A stretch of DNA of 64,000 nucleotides from Planctomycetota bacterium (lineage in GTDB: Bacteria; Planctomycetota; UBA1135; JADKAF01): positions 6,997,273 to 7,061,272 of the forward strand of contig JADKAF010000001.1 in NCBI GenBank assembly GCA_016719295.1. The letters are read 5' to 3'. Shown here in pieces: positions 15,934-24,446 of the stretch. Under the pieces are notes generated by a model, which had not been told where the DNA came from, searched no databases, and saw only the letters and a list, made by a program, of their open reading frames with translations. The translations under genes were made by a program, and so were the position numbers. The number at the start of each line of letters is the position of its first letter. Position 1 is the stretch's first letter.

Positions 15934-16039
15934 GTTCGCCGCGCGCGCTCACGAACTCTTCATCGACCTTCCCTCGACGCGGGTCGGAGCGCACGGCGAG
16001 AACACGCGCGAGAACTCCAACGCTCGCCAGGTTCACGCC

Positions 16040-17173
16040 GTGTCTTTTGCTCCTCTCGCTCGCCGCGCCGCGGTCTCGCTCCTACTCTTCACCGACGCTG
16101 CAAACGCGCAGCAGCGGCCACCGGTGGAGCTCGTCCACCCGGAGCCGCGGGCCGAGACCGCGCCGGTTGCGAGCGCCGACGACGCCGCCGACGATCCCGC
16201 GCTCTGGCTTCATCCCACGGAGCCCGCGCGCAGCTTGATCCTCGGCACCGACAAGAAGGACGGGCTCTACGTCTACGCGCTCGACGGCCGCCAGCTCGCG
16301 CATGTCGGGGCCGGCCTAGCACCCAACAACGTGGATCTGCGCTACGGCTTCGCCATGGGAGCGCAGGTTTTCGATCTCGCGGTCTGCACCGTGCGCGGTC
16401 GCGAGCGCGGGCTCGCGGTGTGGCTGCTCGATGCGGCGACGGGGCTGCCCGAGCCGGAGCCCCGCGTCGTGCATCCGCTCTTCCTCGACGACGAGCCCTA
16501 CGGCGTCGCGCTCTGGAAGCGCCCGAGCGATGGCGCGTTCTTCGCCTTCGCCTCCGACAAGCGCGGCCGCGTCGCGCAGTTCGCGCTGCGCGCGACGCGC
16601 GAGGCCTCGCAGATCGCGATCACCGTCGAGGAAGTGCGGCGCTTCGAGGTCGGCAGCCAGGTGGAGGGGCTGGTCGTCGATGACGAGCATGGTTGGCTCT
16701 TCGTCGCGGAGGAGACCGGCGGGCTCTGGCGCTACGACGCGCAGCCCTTCCATGCGGCGACGCACGCGGATCGCGTGGAGCTCCTCGCGCGCGGCGCGTT
16801 CACACCCGATCTCGAGGGTCTCGCGCTCCTCTGCGATGGCGCGGGCGGTGGCTATCTGCTGGTCTCCTTGCAGGGCGAGAACCGCTACGCGCTCTTCGAG
16901 CGCGTGGCTCCGCATCGCCTCGTGCGCGAGATCGACCCCGTCGCGAGTCGCGCGATCGACGATGTCGAGGAGACCGATGGGCTCGACGCGACGGCGTGGC
17001 CGCTGCCGCCGCTCTTTCCGCACGGCATCGTCGTAGTGCAGGACGGGGAGAATCCCGGTGCAACGCAGAACTTCAAGCTCTTCGGCTGGGAGCAATTCGG
17101 CGGATCGCTGCCGTTTGGGAGCGCGCCATCGCCGCGAGAAGCGCGTTGGCGCAGAGCGTTGGTGCGCTGCTGA
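16040..17173 (+). CDS. Beta-propeller phytase (3-phytase), secreted
   Basis: 377 residues with a signal peptide (LARRAAVSLLLFTDAANA, cut before QQRPPVE). The hallmark DDPALWLHP (residues 51-59) and GTDKKDGLYVYALDGRQL that follow are those of calcium-dependent beta-propeller phytases. Further blades carry NVDLRYGF, DDEPYGVALW, QVEGLVVDDEHGWLFVAEE and the final NFKLFGWEQF. These enzymes release phosphate from inositol phosphates outside the cell. The start is GTG at 16040, which places the signal peptide correctly; no ATG serves. It appears monocistronic, ending before a nested hairpin at 17221-17267. Confidence 0.88.
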   Translation: MSFAPLARRAAVSLLLFTDAANAQQRPPVELVHPEPRAETAPVASADDAADDPALWLHPTEPARSLILGTDKKDGLYVYALDGRQLAHVGAGLAPNNVDLRYGFAMGAQVFDLAVCTVRGRERGLAVWLLDAATGLPEPEPRVVHPLFLDDEPYGVALWKRPSDGAFFAFASDKRGRVAQFALRATREASQIAITVEEVRRFEVGSQVEGLVVDDEHGWLFVAEETGGLWRYDAQPFHAATHADRVELLARGAFTPDLEGLALLCDGAGGGYLLVSLQGENRYALFERVAPHRLVREIDPVASRAIDDVEETDGLDATAWPLPPLFPHGIVVVQDGENPGATQNFKLFGWEQFGGSLPFGSAPSPREARWRRALVRC

Positions 17174-17220
17174 GCAAGCACGTCCTTCCGCCTCGCTACA
17201 CACGCGCTTCACCCGCGCGC

Positions 17221-17267
17221 TCCAGGGTTCTCGCGCTCGCCACGGCGAGCGCTTTTCTCACCCTGGA
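17221..17267 (+). promoter_or_regulatory. Nested hairpin (terminator/leader) overlapping a ribosome-binding site
   Basis: An inner stem of nine bases (17233-17241 with 17244-17252) is followed by TTTT (17253-17256), like an intrinsic terminator for the phytase gene. An outer stem of seven bases (TCCAGGG 17221-17227 with CCCTGGA 17261-17267) encloses it, and its 3' arm covers the GGAG that should serve the ATG at 17276. The element could therefore end transcription or mask the downstream ribosome-binding site; the second role is inference. Confidence 0.6.
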
Positions 17268-17275
17268 GCTTTCTC

Positions 17276-19276
17276 ATGCGCACCCTCTCCGTCGCCGCGC
17301 TCGCCCTCTCCGTCGCGGCGACCGTATCTGCTCAAGCGACTTGGCCCGCGGCGCTGCACGCCCTGCCCGGTCAGAGCTCGAGCGTCGCCGTGAACGGCGG
17401 CAGCTTGCTCTACGCCGTGCAGTTCCTGAACCAGCCCGGCGCGATCCTGGGCGGCAGCTTGACCACCAACAAGACCTCGCTGCTCCAGAGCTCGAACCCG
17501 CTGGCGCTCGCGGCGACGGAGACCATCGTCGTCGACGAGACGCTGCCCGGCGGCGGCGGTCGCTACCACGGCCTCGGCGTCGATGGCGCGTGGGTCCCGA
17601 TCGATCTCTCGTCGTCGGGTCTCACGGTGAACACGACGCCCGAGGAGATGGCCTACATCGTCGAGAGCGGCGCGGTGCACGTGTTCAACATCTGGCGCCG
17701 CTCCTGGCTCTCGATCGCGACCAGCCATCCGAGCCCGACCGTCGTCTCCTCGAACTACGACATCGTCGTCATCGACAACGATCGTCTGGTGGCCGTCTCG
17801 CCCTTCTACGGGAACTCCGTAGTCTTCCAGGTGCCAGGCGGCGGCGTCGGAACCTACGTGCTCGGCAGCGGGTCCTCGGGCCGCGCGGCGCTCGCCTTCG
17901 AGATCGGGACCAACGACTACGCGATCTTCTCGGCGTTCACCAACGAGTGGCGGACGCTGAACTTCGCGACGCCGGTGAGCAGCCTCTCGGTCGAGTACGA
18001 CGAGAACCACCTCGCCATCTTCGACTTCGCGGCGAACCGCGGGACCTTCTTCTCGGCGTTGAACTCGAGCGCGAGCTCGCATGTCTTCGCGAACCTGTCG
18101 CTCGTCGTGCAGGGCGATCCGCTGAATGCGATCGAACCCAGCTACGACTTCGAGGACGCCGTCGCGGTGCTGCTCGATCGCACCGCGGGGCAGTTGGTGG
18201 TGTATCGCCCGGTCGACAACACGATCCTCACGCGCGCGGCCAGCGCGAGCGCGGAGATCGTCAGCGACAACGACTTCGGCGGAATCCTCGACGGCTCCTC
18301 CGTCGCGCTGATGAGCGGGGTCGCGCGCGGAGCGCATTGGGCAGTGCAAGACCTCGGAACCACGGCGCCGCTCGGTACCGACGCGAACGACGCGGTCTTC
18401 CTCGCCGCCAACGCGACGACGGTGTTCGGCTACTCGGCCTTGACGCATGCTTGGACGCAGCGCGCGTACAGCGGGATCTTCGGCGGCGTGAATGCGCAGG
18501 ACTTCCTCGGCATCGTCGAGACCAGCTCGGAGATCCTCGCGTTCGCTTCGCGCACCGGTTCGTGGGCGGCGCGCCCCGTGGGAGGGATGACGAGCGTCGA
18601 TGACGACGACGGGCTCTTGGTCGTGCTGGAGCCCATGCCCGGTGGAACCCAGGCCTATGCCTTCGGAGCCGAGAGCTCGGCGTTCGTCGCGAGCTTCCTG
18701 CCCGGCACGATCGGCACCTCGGGCATCGAGGACTCGCTCTATTACGCGGTGCTCGCGGATGCCCAAGGCCAGCAGACCTTGCACTTCTATTCACGCATGG
18801 TCGATGGGTGGGCTTCACGGCCGCTCGTGGGCACCATCCAGCAGGTCAGCGCGTTCGATGAGGGGCTTCTGTTGGAGCTGCTCGATCAGAGCCGCGTATC
18901 GCTCGTCTCCTTCATGGCGCTCCCCGATCTCGCCTCACAGCTCATGAACCCGGTCGACTCGCGGCCCTATCACGCGGTGATCAACATGCCGGCGCGCTTC
19001 GTCTCGAGCGGCCCGGCGTTCGCCGCGGACTTCCTGATCGTGGGCGTCGCGCGCTTCACGCCGGCGCTTGCGATCCCCGGCATCGGTGGCGAGCTCGTCG
19101 TCGATCTCACCCAGCCCCACGTGATCCTGCCGGCGGGGAACCTCGATGCGCAGGGCACGACGGTGTTTCAGCTCCAGCTCCCGGCGTTCCCGGGCACGGT
19201 CTTCCTGCAGCATCTCAGCCTGGACGGGAACCTGCAGCTCGCGCTGAGCCGCGGGCTGCGCTTCCAGATCCACTGA
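17276..19276 (+). CDS. Large secreted protein with C-terminal planctomycete-type module
   Basis: 666 residues with a signal peptide (VAALALSVAATVSA, cut before QATWPAAL). The body is beta-rich and Ser/Thr/Asn-rich with repeated patterns of about 50 residues such as SYDFEDAVAVLLDRTAG, DYAIFSAFTNEWRTL and ALTHAWTQRAYSG, suggesting a beta-propeller-like repeat domain. The last 45 residues (QLPAFPGTVFLQHLSLDGNL then LALSRGLRFQIH) resemble the ends of the secreted proteins at 23216-24193 and 63858-64000. No catalytic motif is seen. It is probably a surface or extracellular protein. Confidence 0.7.
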   Translation: MRTLSVAALALSVAATVSAQATWPAALHALPGQSSSVAVNGGSLLYAVQFLNQPGAILGGSLTTNKTSLLQSSNPLALAATETIVVDETLPGGGGRYHGLGVDGAWVPIDLSSSGLTVNTTPEEMAYIVESGAVHVFNIWRRSWLSIATSHPSPTVVSSNYDIVVIDNDRLVAVSPFYGNSVVFQVPGGGVGTYVLGSGSSGRAALAFEIGTNDYAIFSAFTNEWRTLNFATPVSSLSVEYDENHLAIFDFAANRGTFFSALNSSASSHVFANLSLVVQGDPLNAIEPSYDFEDAVAVLLDRTAGQLVVYRPVDNTILTRAASASAEIVSDNDFGGILDGSSVALMSGVARGAHWAVQDLGTTAPLGTDANDAVFLAANATTVFGYSALTHAWTQRAYSGIFGGVNAQDFLGIVETSSEILAFASRTGSWAARPVGGMTSVDDDDGLLVVLEPMPGGTQAYAFGAESSAFVASFLPGTIGTSGIEDSLYYAVLADAQGQQTLHFYSRMVDGWASRPLVGTIQQVSAFDEGLLLELLDQSRVSLVSFMALPDLASQLMNPVDSRPYHAVINMPARFVSSGPAFAADFLIVGVARFTPALAIPGIGGELVVDLTQPHVILPAGNLDAQGTTVFQLQLPAFPGTVFLQHLSLDGNLQLALSRGLRFQIH

Positions 19277-19291
19277 GCTTCGCGGCGGATG

Positions 19292-19338
19292 CGAGAGCGG
19301 CTCGCGGCGCGCCGGTGGCGCATCGCGAGCCGCTCTCG
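19292..19338. terminator. Bidirectional hairpin terminator between convergent genes
   Basis: Perfect 15-base arms (19292-19306 and 19324-19338), with a smaller GCGCC/GGCGC stem inside, followed by TTT on the plus strand. It lies between the secreted protein gene (plus) and the GT2 gene (minus) and can serve both. Confidence 0.75.
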
Positions 19339-19361
19339 TTTCGGTCGTGCGCTTGCGCCGT

Positions 19362-20384
19362 TCAGCGCTCGGACTGCGGAGCCCGAGTTCTCGCTCGCGG
19401 GATCGGTCGCGCGGCGCTCGGCGGCAGGGCGAACGCCGCGGTCGCCCGCGCTTCCTCCGCGCAGAGCGGCAGCGCCATCGGTTTCGCCAGGTACTTCGCG
19501 TAGCCCGCGACGATCCCGCAGGCATGCATTGCGAACGCGCGCAGCGCGCGATGCGGGAGCAAGCGGCCGGTGCAGCCCCAGGCGAGCAAGCGCGCGCTCT
19601 TCGGGATCTGCAGCGCGAGCGGTGCCAGCCAGCCGCGCAGCGTGCGCGGTCCGTGTACGAGGCCGACGTAGATGCCGTTCTTCGCCACCGTGTGCCAGTC
19701 GCGATCGTGCCAGCTGCGCCGATGCGGTCCGGGCGCCGATTCGTGATAGATCGCGGCGCGCTCGGAGTAGGCCACGCGGCGTTCTTCGCGCGCCAAGCGC
19801 AGTGCGAGCTCGACGTCGTCGAAGTGGTAGGCCAGGTTCTCGTCGAAGCCGCCGAGCGTGAAGAGCGTCGAGCGGCGGATGGCGAGGTTGCCGCCGGGGA
19901 GCAGCGGAACCGCGTGCGGCGGGATCGCCGCATCCTCGGCCAGGGCAAAGGGGCGCGCCGAGCGCGTTGTTGCCATGCGCCCGTATTGCACGCTGCCGTC
20001 CGGATGGCGCACGAGGCCGCCGACGGCGTCGAGGCGCGGATCCTCGAAGGGCGAGAGCAGCGCACCCAGCCAGCCTTCGCTGGGCCACGCGTCGTCGTCG
20101 AAGAAGACGAGCAGCTCGGCGCGCGCGGCGCGAGCGCCGAGGTTCCGCTGGCAGGAGAGGTTGCGGCGCGGCGAAGTGAGCGCGCGCACCGCGGGGAAGC
20201 GCGCCTGCACCGCGGCGATCGCGGCTTCGTCGCCGGGCGCGTGGATCGTCAGGATCTCGGCGGCGACTCCGGAGCGCGCGATCTCGGCATACAGGCGCTC
20301 CAGGCAGCGGACGAGCTCCAGCTCGCGGCCGCAGGTGGGGATCAGGATCGAAGCGCGCGGAGCGCGGAACGGGATCTCGGGCAT
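19362..20384 (-). CDS. Glycosyltransferase family 2
   Basis: 340 residues with a GT-A fold. The start of the nucleotide-sugar domain is ASILIPTCGRELELVRCLE (about residues 11-29). The metal-binding motif is FFDDDAWPSEGWL, followed by GGNLAIRRSTLFTLGGFDENL and the acceptor-site DVELALRL, all typical of rhamnosyl/galactosyl-like GT2 enzymes that extend cell-surface polysaccharides. The C-terminus is Arg/Pro-rich. The start MPEIPFRAPR at 20384 is the first ATG that precedes the conserved domain. It follows the omega-like gene by about 240 bases with a hairpin between, so it is probably a separate transcript. Confidence 0.83.
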   Translation of the reverse strand: MPEIPFRAPRASILIPTCGRELELVRCLERLYAEIARSGVAAEILTIHAPGDEAAIAAVQARFPAVRALTSPRRNLSCQRNLGARAARAELLVFFDDDAWPSEGWLGALLSPFEDPRLDAVGGLVRHPDGSVQYGRMATTRSARPFALAEDAAIPPHAVPLLPGGNLAIRRSTLFTLGGFDENLAYHFDDVELALRLAREERRVAYSERAAIYHESAPGPHRRSWHDRDWHTVAKNGIYVGLVHGPRTLRGWLAPLALQIPKSARLLAWGCTGRLLPHRALRAFAMHACGIVAGYAKYLAKPMALPLCAEEARATAAFALPPSAARPIPRARTRAPQSER

Positions 20385-20550
20385 GGGACCGAAGGCAGGG
20401 TCGAGAGACGAAGGGCAGCTCGACAGGGCTTCGGTCGATCGAGGCGGGGGCTCGAGCAAGTTCTCGCTTCGTGGCCGACTCGTTCGCCGAGAGGCGAAGC
20501 TCCAGCGCCGGAAGTCGCTCGGCTCCCGAACGCGCGGTCCAGAGACGAAA

Positions 20551-20572
20551 CGAGCCGGATGCTTCCGGCTCG
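20551..20572 (-). terminator. Hairpin downstream of the omega-like gene
   Basis: Perfect nine-base arms (CGAGCCGGA and TCCGGCTCG) around a four-base loop. On the minus strand it is followed by CGTTTCGTC, a short T-rich stretch. A second perfect seven-base hairpin lies at 20582-20601, nearer the gene. Together they probably end the omega-like transcript. Confidence 0.55.
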
Positions 20573-20626
20573 TCGGGAGGAGCGGACCGGAGGTGGTCCG
20601 CTTCGATCCGTGCTCACCCGTGCGCT

Positions 20627-20848
20627 CTAGAGCCCCGGGGTCTCGTCGTCGGCGACGAGCTCGATCAAGCCTTCCTTCAGCTCGGCGAAGGCGATCTCGA
20701 TCGGGCCCTTCATGTGCTTCGCCTCGACCATCGGCTTGGCACCCCGGATCAGCTCGCGGACGCGCTTCTGGAGCAGCGCGGTCTTCTTGAACGAGCCCGA
20801 GACCTCCTGCTGGAGACGCTGGGGCAGCGATTTCGTCAGCTCGACCAT
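20627..20848 (-). CDS. rpoZ: Probable RNA polymerase omega subunit (RpoZ-like)
   Basis: 73 residues. The segment SGSFKKTALLQKRVRELIRGAKP matches the conserved RpoZ/Rpb6 helix region, where the family has a hydrophobic-A/V-K-R-A-R-(Q/E)-L core, followed by KGPIEIAFAELKEGLIEL, which corresponds to the second conserved helix that ends I-A-x-x-E-x-x-x-G-x-I. Omega helps to fold and dock the beta' subunit of RNA polymerase. In many planctomycetes this subunit is short, as here. It is divergent from the radical SAM gene with 126 bases between starts. The identification is by pattern and could be wrong for such a small protein. Confidence 0.6.
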   Translation of the reverse strand: MVELTKSLPQRLQQEVSGSFKKTALLQKRVRELIRGAKPMVEAKHMKGPIEIAFAELKEGLIELVADDETPGL

Positions 20849-20962
20849 GGGCGACACCTGAAGGGCTTCGGGGGCGAAAAGGGAGGGAGAGGATAGGGAG
20901 CGGGGGAGAAGGGCGCAAGGGCCGTGCGGTCCGGAGAGCTTGAGGGATCGAGGTTTCGGGGT

Positions 20963-20970
20963 TAGGAGGT
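20963..20970 (+). promoter_or_regulatory. Strong ribosome-binding site fixing the GTG start at 20975
   Basis: TAGGAGGT lies four bases before GTG 20975. The next in-frame ATG (21011) has no comparable site, so translation is taken to begin with GTG. Confidence 0.7.
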
Positions 20971-20974
20971 CTGC

Positions 20975-22933
20975 GTGGAAACCTCCCCTTCGGCCCAGCC
21001 GTCTGCCGCCATGCGCCTGCCCTTCCCCCTCTGGCTCGACGAGACCCTGCCCAAGGTGCGCCAGCCGGCGCAGTACATCGGCGGGGAGGTGAACGAGATC
21101 CGGAAGGACCCCGCCACGGTCCAGCTCCGCATCGCCCTCGGCTACCCCGACACCTACTCGGTCGGGATGGGGCACCAGGGGATCCGGATCCTCTACGACC
21201 TGCTGAACCGACGGGAGGGCGTCGCCTGCGAGCGCTTCTTCTGCCCCTGGCCGGACATGGAAGCCGAGCTTCGCGCCGGGGGGCACCGGCTCTTCTCGCT
21301 GGAGAGCCGGTCCCCGCTCGCCGACTTCGATGTCGTCGGGTTCACGCTGCAGTACGAGCTCTCCTACACGAACATCCTCACCTGCCTCGACCTCGGCGGC
21401 ATCCCGCTGCGCGCCGAGGAGCGCGACCTCTCGCATCCGCTCGTGATCGCGGGCGGCGCTGGGGCTCTGAACCCCGAGGTGCTCGCCGACTTCGTCGACC
21501 TCTTCTTCCTCGGCGACGGTGAAGGGGCGCTCGTCGCCTTCAGCGCGATCCTCCCCGAGTTGAAGGCGAAGGCGCGGACGCGCGCGGAGCTCCTGCACGA
21601 GCTCTGCGTGCGCTTGCCCTTCCTCTACGCGCCCGCGCTCTGGCAGATGCGCTACGGCGAAGACGGGCGTCTCGCCGAGGCGATCCCGGCACCGGGGCTC
21701 CCGAAGCCGCGCCGCGCGGTGGTCTACGACTTCGAGCGGACGCCGATCCCGACCGCGCCGATCGTGCCGCACATCGACGTCGTGCACGACCGCATCACGA
21801 TCGAGATCATGCGAGGCTGCGTGCAGGGCTGCCGCTTCTGCCAAGCGGGCTACGAGAAGCGCCCGCAGCGCTTCCGCTCCGCCGCGAAGGTCCTGGCTCT
21901 GGCGGAGGAGATCTACAAGAACACCGGCTACGACGAGATCGGCCTCACCTCGCTCTCGAGCTCGGACCACCCCGATCTCGTCGGCATCATGCAGGCCGTC
22001 GACGAGCGCTTCCACGCGCGCCGCGTGAACATCTCGCTCCCCTCGCTGCGCGTGAACGAGCAGGTGAAGGACCTGCCCAAGCTCGTGCGCAGCGTCCGCA
22101 AGTCGGGCCTGACGCTCGCCCCCGAGGTCGCCACCGATCGCCTGCGGAAGATCATCAACAAGAACATCAAGAACGAGGACCTCTTCGAAGGCGCGCTCGC
22201 CGCGTGGCGCGAAGGTTGGTCCCAGATCAAGCTCTACACGATGATCGGCATCCCCGGCGAGGTGGACGAGGACGTCGCCTACATCGCCGAGCTCGCAGAG
22301 AAGGTGTCGAATCTCCGACTCCACTTCGGCGGTCGGCGCCCCGGCATCGTGCACACCTCGGTCTCGACCTTCGTGCCGAAGCCGCTGACCGCCTTCCAGT
22401 GGCACGGGCAGCCCACGCGCGAGGAAGTCGACGAGCGCCAGCGTTTCCTCTACGCGCAGAAGAAGAACCGCGCCGTGGTGCTGAAGTTCCACGAGCGCGA
22501 TCGCTCGTGGATCGAAGGCGTCATCTCTCGCGCCGATCGTCGCATCGGCCGCGTCCTTCAACGCGTGTGGGAGCTCGGCGCGCGCATGGACGCGTGGGAC
22601 GAGCAGTTCAAGGTCGAGCTCTGGGAGCAGGCCTTCCGCGACACCGGCATCGATGCGGCCTTCTACGCGCACCGGCATCGTCCGGCCGACGAGGTCTTCG
22701 CCTGGGATCACTTGGATCTCGGCGTGACCAAGGAGTATCTCCGCGAGGAGTTCGAAGCGTCGCTCTCGCTCGGCGAGACTGAGCACTGCCAGACGGGGAA
22801 GTGCGGCGACTGCGGCGTGGGGGCGAAGGGCTGCGTCGAGATCAAGGGCTCGACGGGCTACTTCCCGAAGTACACGAAGATCGTGGAGAAGATGCGGGAG
22901 CGAGGGACGCTGACGCTGGGCATCGAGAGCTGA
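20975..22933 (+). CDS. Radical SAM protein, TIGR03960-like (B12-binding type)
   Basis: 652 residues. Residues 40-190 form a B12-binding-like Rossmann domain (FDVVGFTLQYELSYTNIL, HPLVIAGGAGALNPE). The radical SAM core begins at about 270, with the 4Fe-4S motif C282-x3-C286-x2-C289 (RGCVQGCRFCQAGY), then GLTSLSSSDHP, APEVATDRLRKIINKNI and KLYTMIGIPGE. Near the C-terminus a second Cys group, CQTGKCGDCGVG, may bind another cluster or metal. The layout is that of the TIGR03960 family, whose reaction is not established; in many genomes it lies near the ribosomal genes rplU-rpmA. Here it is alone on the plus strand. Confidence 0.85.
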   Translation: METSPSAQPSAAMRLPFPLWLDETLPKVRQPAQYIGGEVNEIRKDPATVQLRIALGYPDTYSVGMGHQGIRILYDLLNRREGVACERFFCPWPDMEAELRAGGHRLFSLESRSPLADFDVVGFTLQYELSYTNILTCLDLGGIPLRAEERDLSHPLVIAGGAGALNPEVLADFVDLFFLGDGEGALVAFSAILPELKAKARTRAELLHELCVRLPFLYAPALWQMRYGEDGRLAEAIPAPGLPKPRRAVVYDFERTPIPTAPIVPHIDVVHDRITIEIMRGCVQGCRFCQAGYEKRPQRFRSAAKVLALAEEIYKNTGYDEIGLTSLSSSDHPDLVGIMQAVDERFHARRVNISLPSLRVNEQVKDLPKLVRSVRKSGLTLAPEVATDRLRKIINKNIKNEDLFEGALAAWREGWSQIKLYTMIGIPGEVDEDVAYIAELAEKVSNLRLHFGGRRPGIVHTSVSTFVPKPLTAFQWHGQPTREEVDERQRFLYAQKKNRAVVLKFHERDRSWIEGVISRADRRIGRVLQRVWELGARMDAWDEQFKVELWEQAFRDTGIDAAFYAHRHRPADEVFAWDHLDLGVTKEYLREEFEASLSLGETEHCQTGKCGDCGVGAKGCVEIKGSTGYFPKYTKIVEKMRERGTLTLGIES

Positions 22934-22940
22934 GCCTCGC

Positions 22941-23159
22941 TCACTCCACAGCCTCGCTCTCGTCGAGGAGCTCGATCCCCAGCTCCTCGAGGAGCATCAA
23001 GATGCGATCGATCAGCTCCGCCGCGATCAGCTCCTCGGCGAGATCGCGCTGCATCTCCGCGAAGCTGAGGAAGCCCTTGCGCCGCCCCTTCTCGATCAGC
23101 TCCCGCGCGGCGATGGGGAGACCTTCGTACGGATCGTCCGGCGGCTCGGTCGCGATCAT
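22941..23159 (-). CDS. Small stand-alone protein resembling sigma-70 region 1.1
   Basis: 72 residues. The core ARELIEKGRRKGFLSFAEM, then LAEELIAAELIDRILMLLE and LGIELLDE, fits the pattern of sigma-70 region 1.1: a glycine after basic residues, a 'lsf.e' turn, a helix ending in I-D-x-I-L-x-x-L, then E-x-L-G-I-x-L-x-D/E. In full sigma factors this domain occupies the DNA channel of RNA polymerase before DNA binding. Here it is a separate gene, 7 bases after the convergent radical SAM gene. The start at 23159 is preferred over 23189 because GGAG lies eight bases upstream. It may be a regulator that mimics region 1.1, but this is inference. Confidence 0.6.
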   Translation of the reverse strand: MIATEPPDDPYEGLPIAARELIEKGRRKGFLSFAEMQRDLAEELIAAELIDRILMLLEELGIELLDESEAVE

Positions 23160-23215
23160 CGCCGCTGCTCCACTGCGGTCAGGCCACATGCGAGCGAGGC
23201 AGGGACGCAGCCTCG

Positions 23216-24193
23216 CTAGGTGCCGAGGTACGCATCCCCACCGTTGCTGACGGTCAAGCCCAGCGCGTTCGCGCCCGGCTCGAAGACCAGCGCTTGGAAG
23301 TACGCATTCACGCCGAAGTAGAGCGGCGCGCTCGGGACCGGCAAGGCGAAGCTCGCGGTCTGCACGCCGGAGCCACCGATCACCACTTCATCCGAGACGA
23401 GCAGCGAGCAGCCCGCGGCGCCGAGCGGCTGCAGCGAGAGCGGCAGCGGGATCCCGTTCCAGAGCGCGCTGGAGAGGCCGATCTGCAAGAAGACCGGCGT
23501 CGGTGCGACGGGCAGGTTCTGCACCTCGAGCGTGAAGAGCTGACCCAGGCGCGCGGCGCTGCCCGCGGCGGGCACGAGGCGCGGCTGACCGGCGCTGCCG
23601 CTGCAGCCGGGCTCGAAGGAGCGCCAGGTCGCGGGGCCGGCGAAGTAATAGACCGTGCCGTTCCAGACGCGCGGGTTGTAGAGGGGCGCGGCGAAGAGGC
23701 CGGTCGTCGAGGAGCCCAAGGAGAGCTGCAAGTCGTTGTTGCCGTAAACTTGGTTTGCGCCGGTGCCGTTGGTGTAAGCCATCGCGGTGCCGTTGTATTG
23801 GATCGCGATGCCGTAGGTGCCGGGGGCGAGATAGAAGTCGGTGACGTAGACCGCGGTGGGTTGGCCGAGGGGCCGCGAGACGCCGTTGCCGCTGGAGATC
23901 AGGTTCCAGACCGCGGGGTTGGTCTGGTTGCCGACGTAGGTGCCGCCGAGCGCGGTGGCGTAGATCTGGAGGTTGAACGCGGAGCCGACGCCGCCGGCGC
24001 GCGTGTTCTCGCAGTTCACGTCGAAGGCGGTGATGCGGATACCGGCCGGGTTCAGGACCGCGAGGTCGAATTGGTTGGTCCAGGTGGTCGTGCCGCTGTT
24101 GCCGCCGACGAAGGTCGTCGTGACGGACTGCGCGGAAGCCAAGGCGGAGAGCGCGGCGCCGAAGGCGGCGGCGCGCAGGCTGAAGGTGAGCAT
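23216..24193 (-). CDS. Secreted protein with C-terminal planctomycete-type module
   Basis: 325 residues with a signal peptide (LRAAAFGAALSALASA, cut before QSVTTTFVGG). The first 200 residues are Asn/Thr/Gly-rich and read as a beta-sandwich (FVGGNSGTTTWTNQFDL; FYLAPGTYGIAIQYNG; NPRVWNGTVYYFAGPATW). A short Cys-containing linker (RSFEPGCSGSAGQPRL) precedes a C-terminal domain that ends FALPVPSAPLYFGVNAYF and ANALGLTVSNGG. The end is similar in layout to the proteins at 17276-19276 and 63858-64000. The domain order suggests an extracellular or surface-attached protein; no enzymatic residues are recognised. AGAGG lies upstream of the ATG at 24193. Confidence 0.75.
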   Translation of the reverse strand: MLTFSLRAAAFGAALSALASAQSVTTTFVGGNSGTTTWTNQFDLAVLNPAGIRITAFDVNCENTRAGGVGSAFNLQIYATALGGTYVGNQTNPAVWNLISSGNGVSRPLGQPTAVYVTDFYLAPGTYGIAIQYNGTAMAYTNGTGANQVYGNNDLQLSLGSSTTGLFAAPLYNPRVWNGTVYYFAGPATWRSFEPGCSGSAGQPRLVPAAGSAARLGQLFTLEVQNLPVAPTPVFLQIGLSSALWNGIPLPLSLQPLGAAGCSLLVSDEVVIGGSGVQTASFALPVPSAPLYFGVNAYFQALVFEPGANALGLTVSNGGDAYLGT

Positions 24194-24446
24194 GGGAGAA
24201 CCTCTTTGAGGGCGGAGCGCGCATCCTGTGCCCGGCCCAACTCGTTGCCAAGCCTCGGCTTCGCCCGCTGCCGTACTCCGGCTTTCCGAGGCGGCGTATC
24301 CCCCAGGCGCGGCGCGTGGGGCTATGCTCCGAGCGGCCTGGGCGTTCGTGCGCGGAGACGCGCGGTGCGTGCCCTCGCGCCGTGATCTTCTCTCGCAGCT
24401 ACGCGCGACGCCGATGGCCTTGCCCTTCCGACCCCCGGAGGATCCG

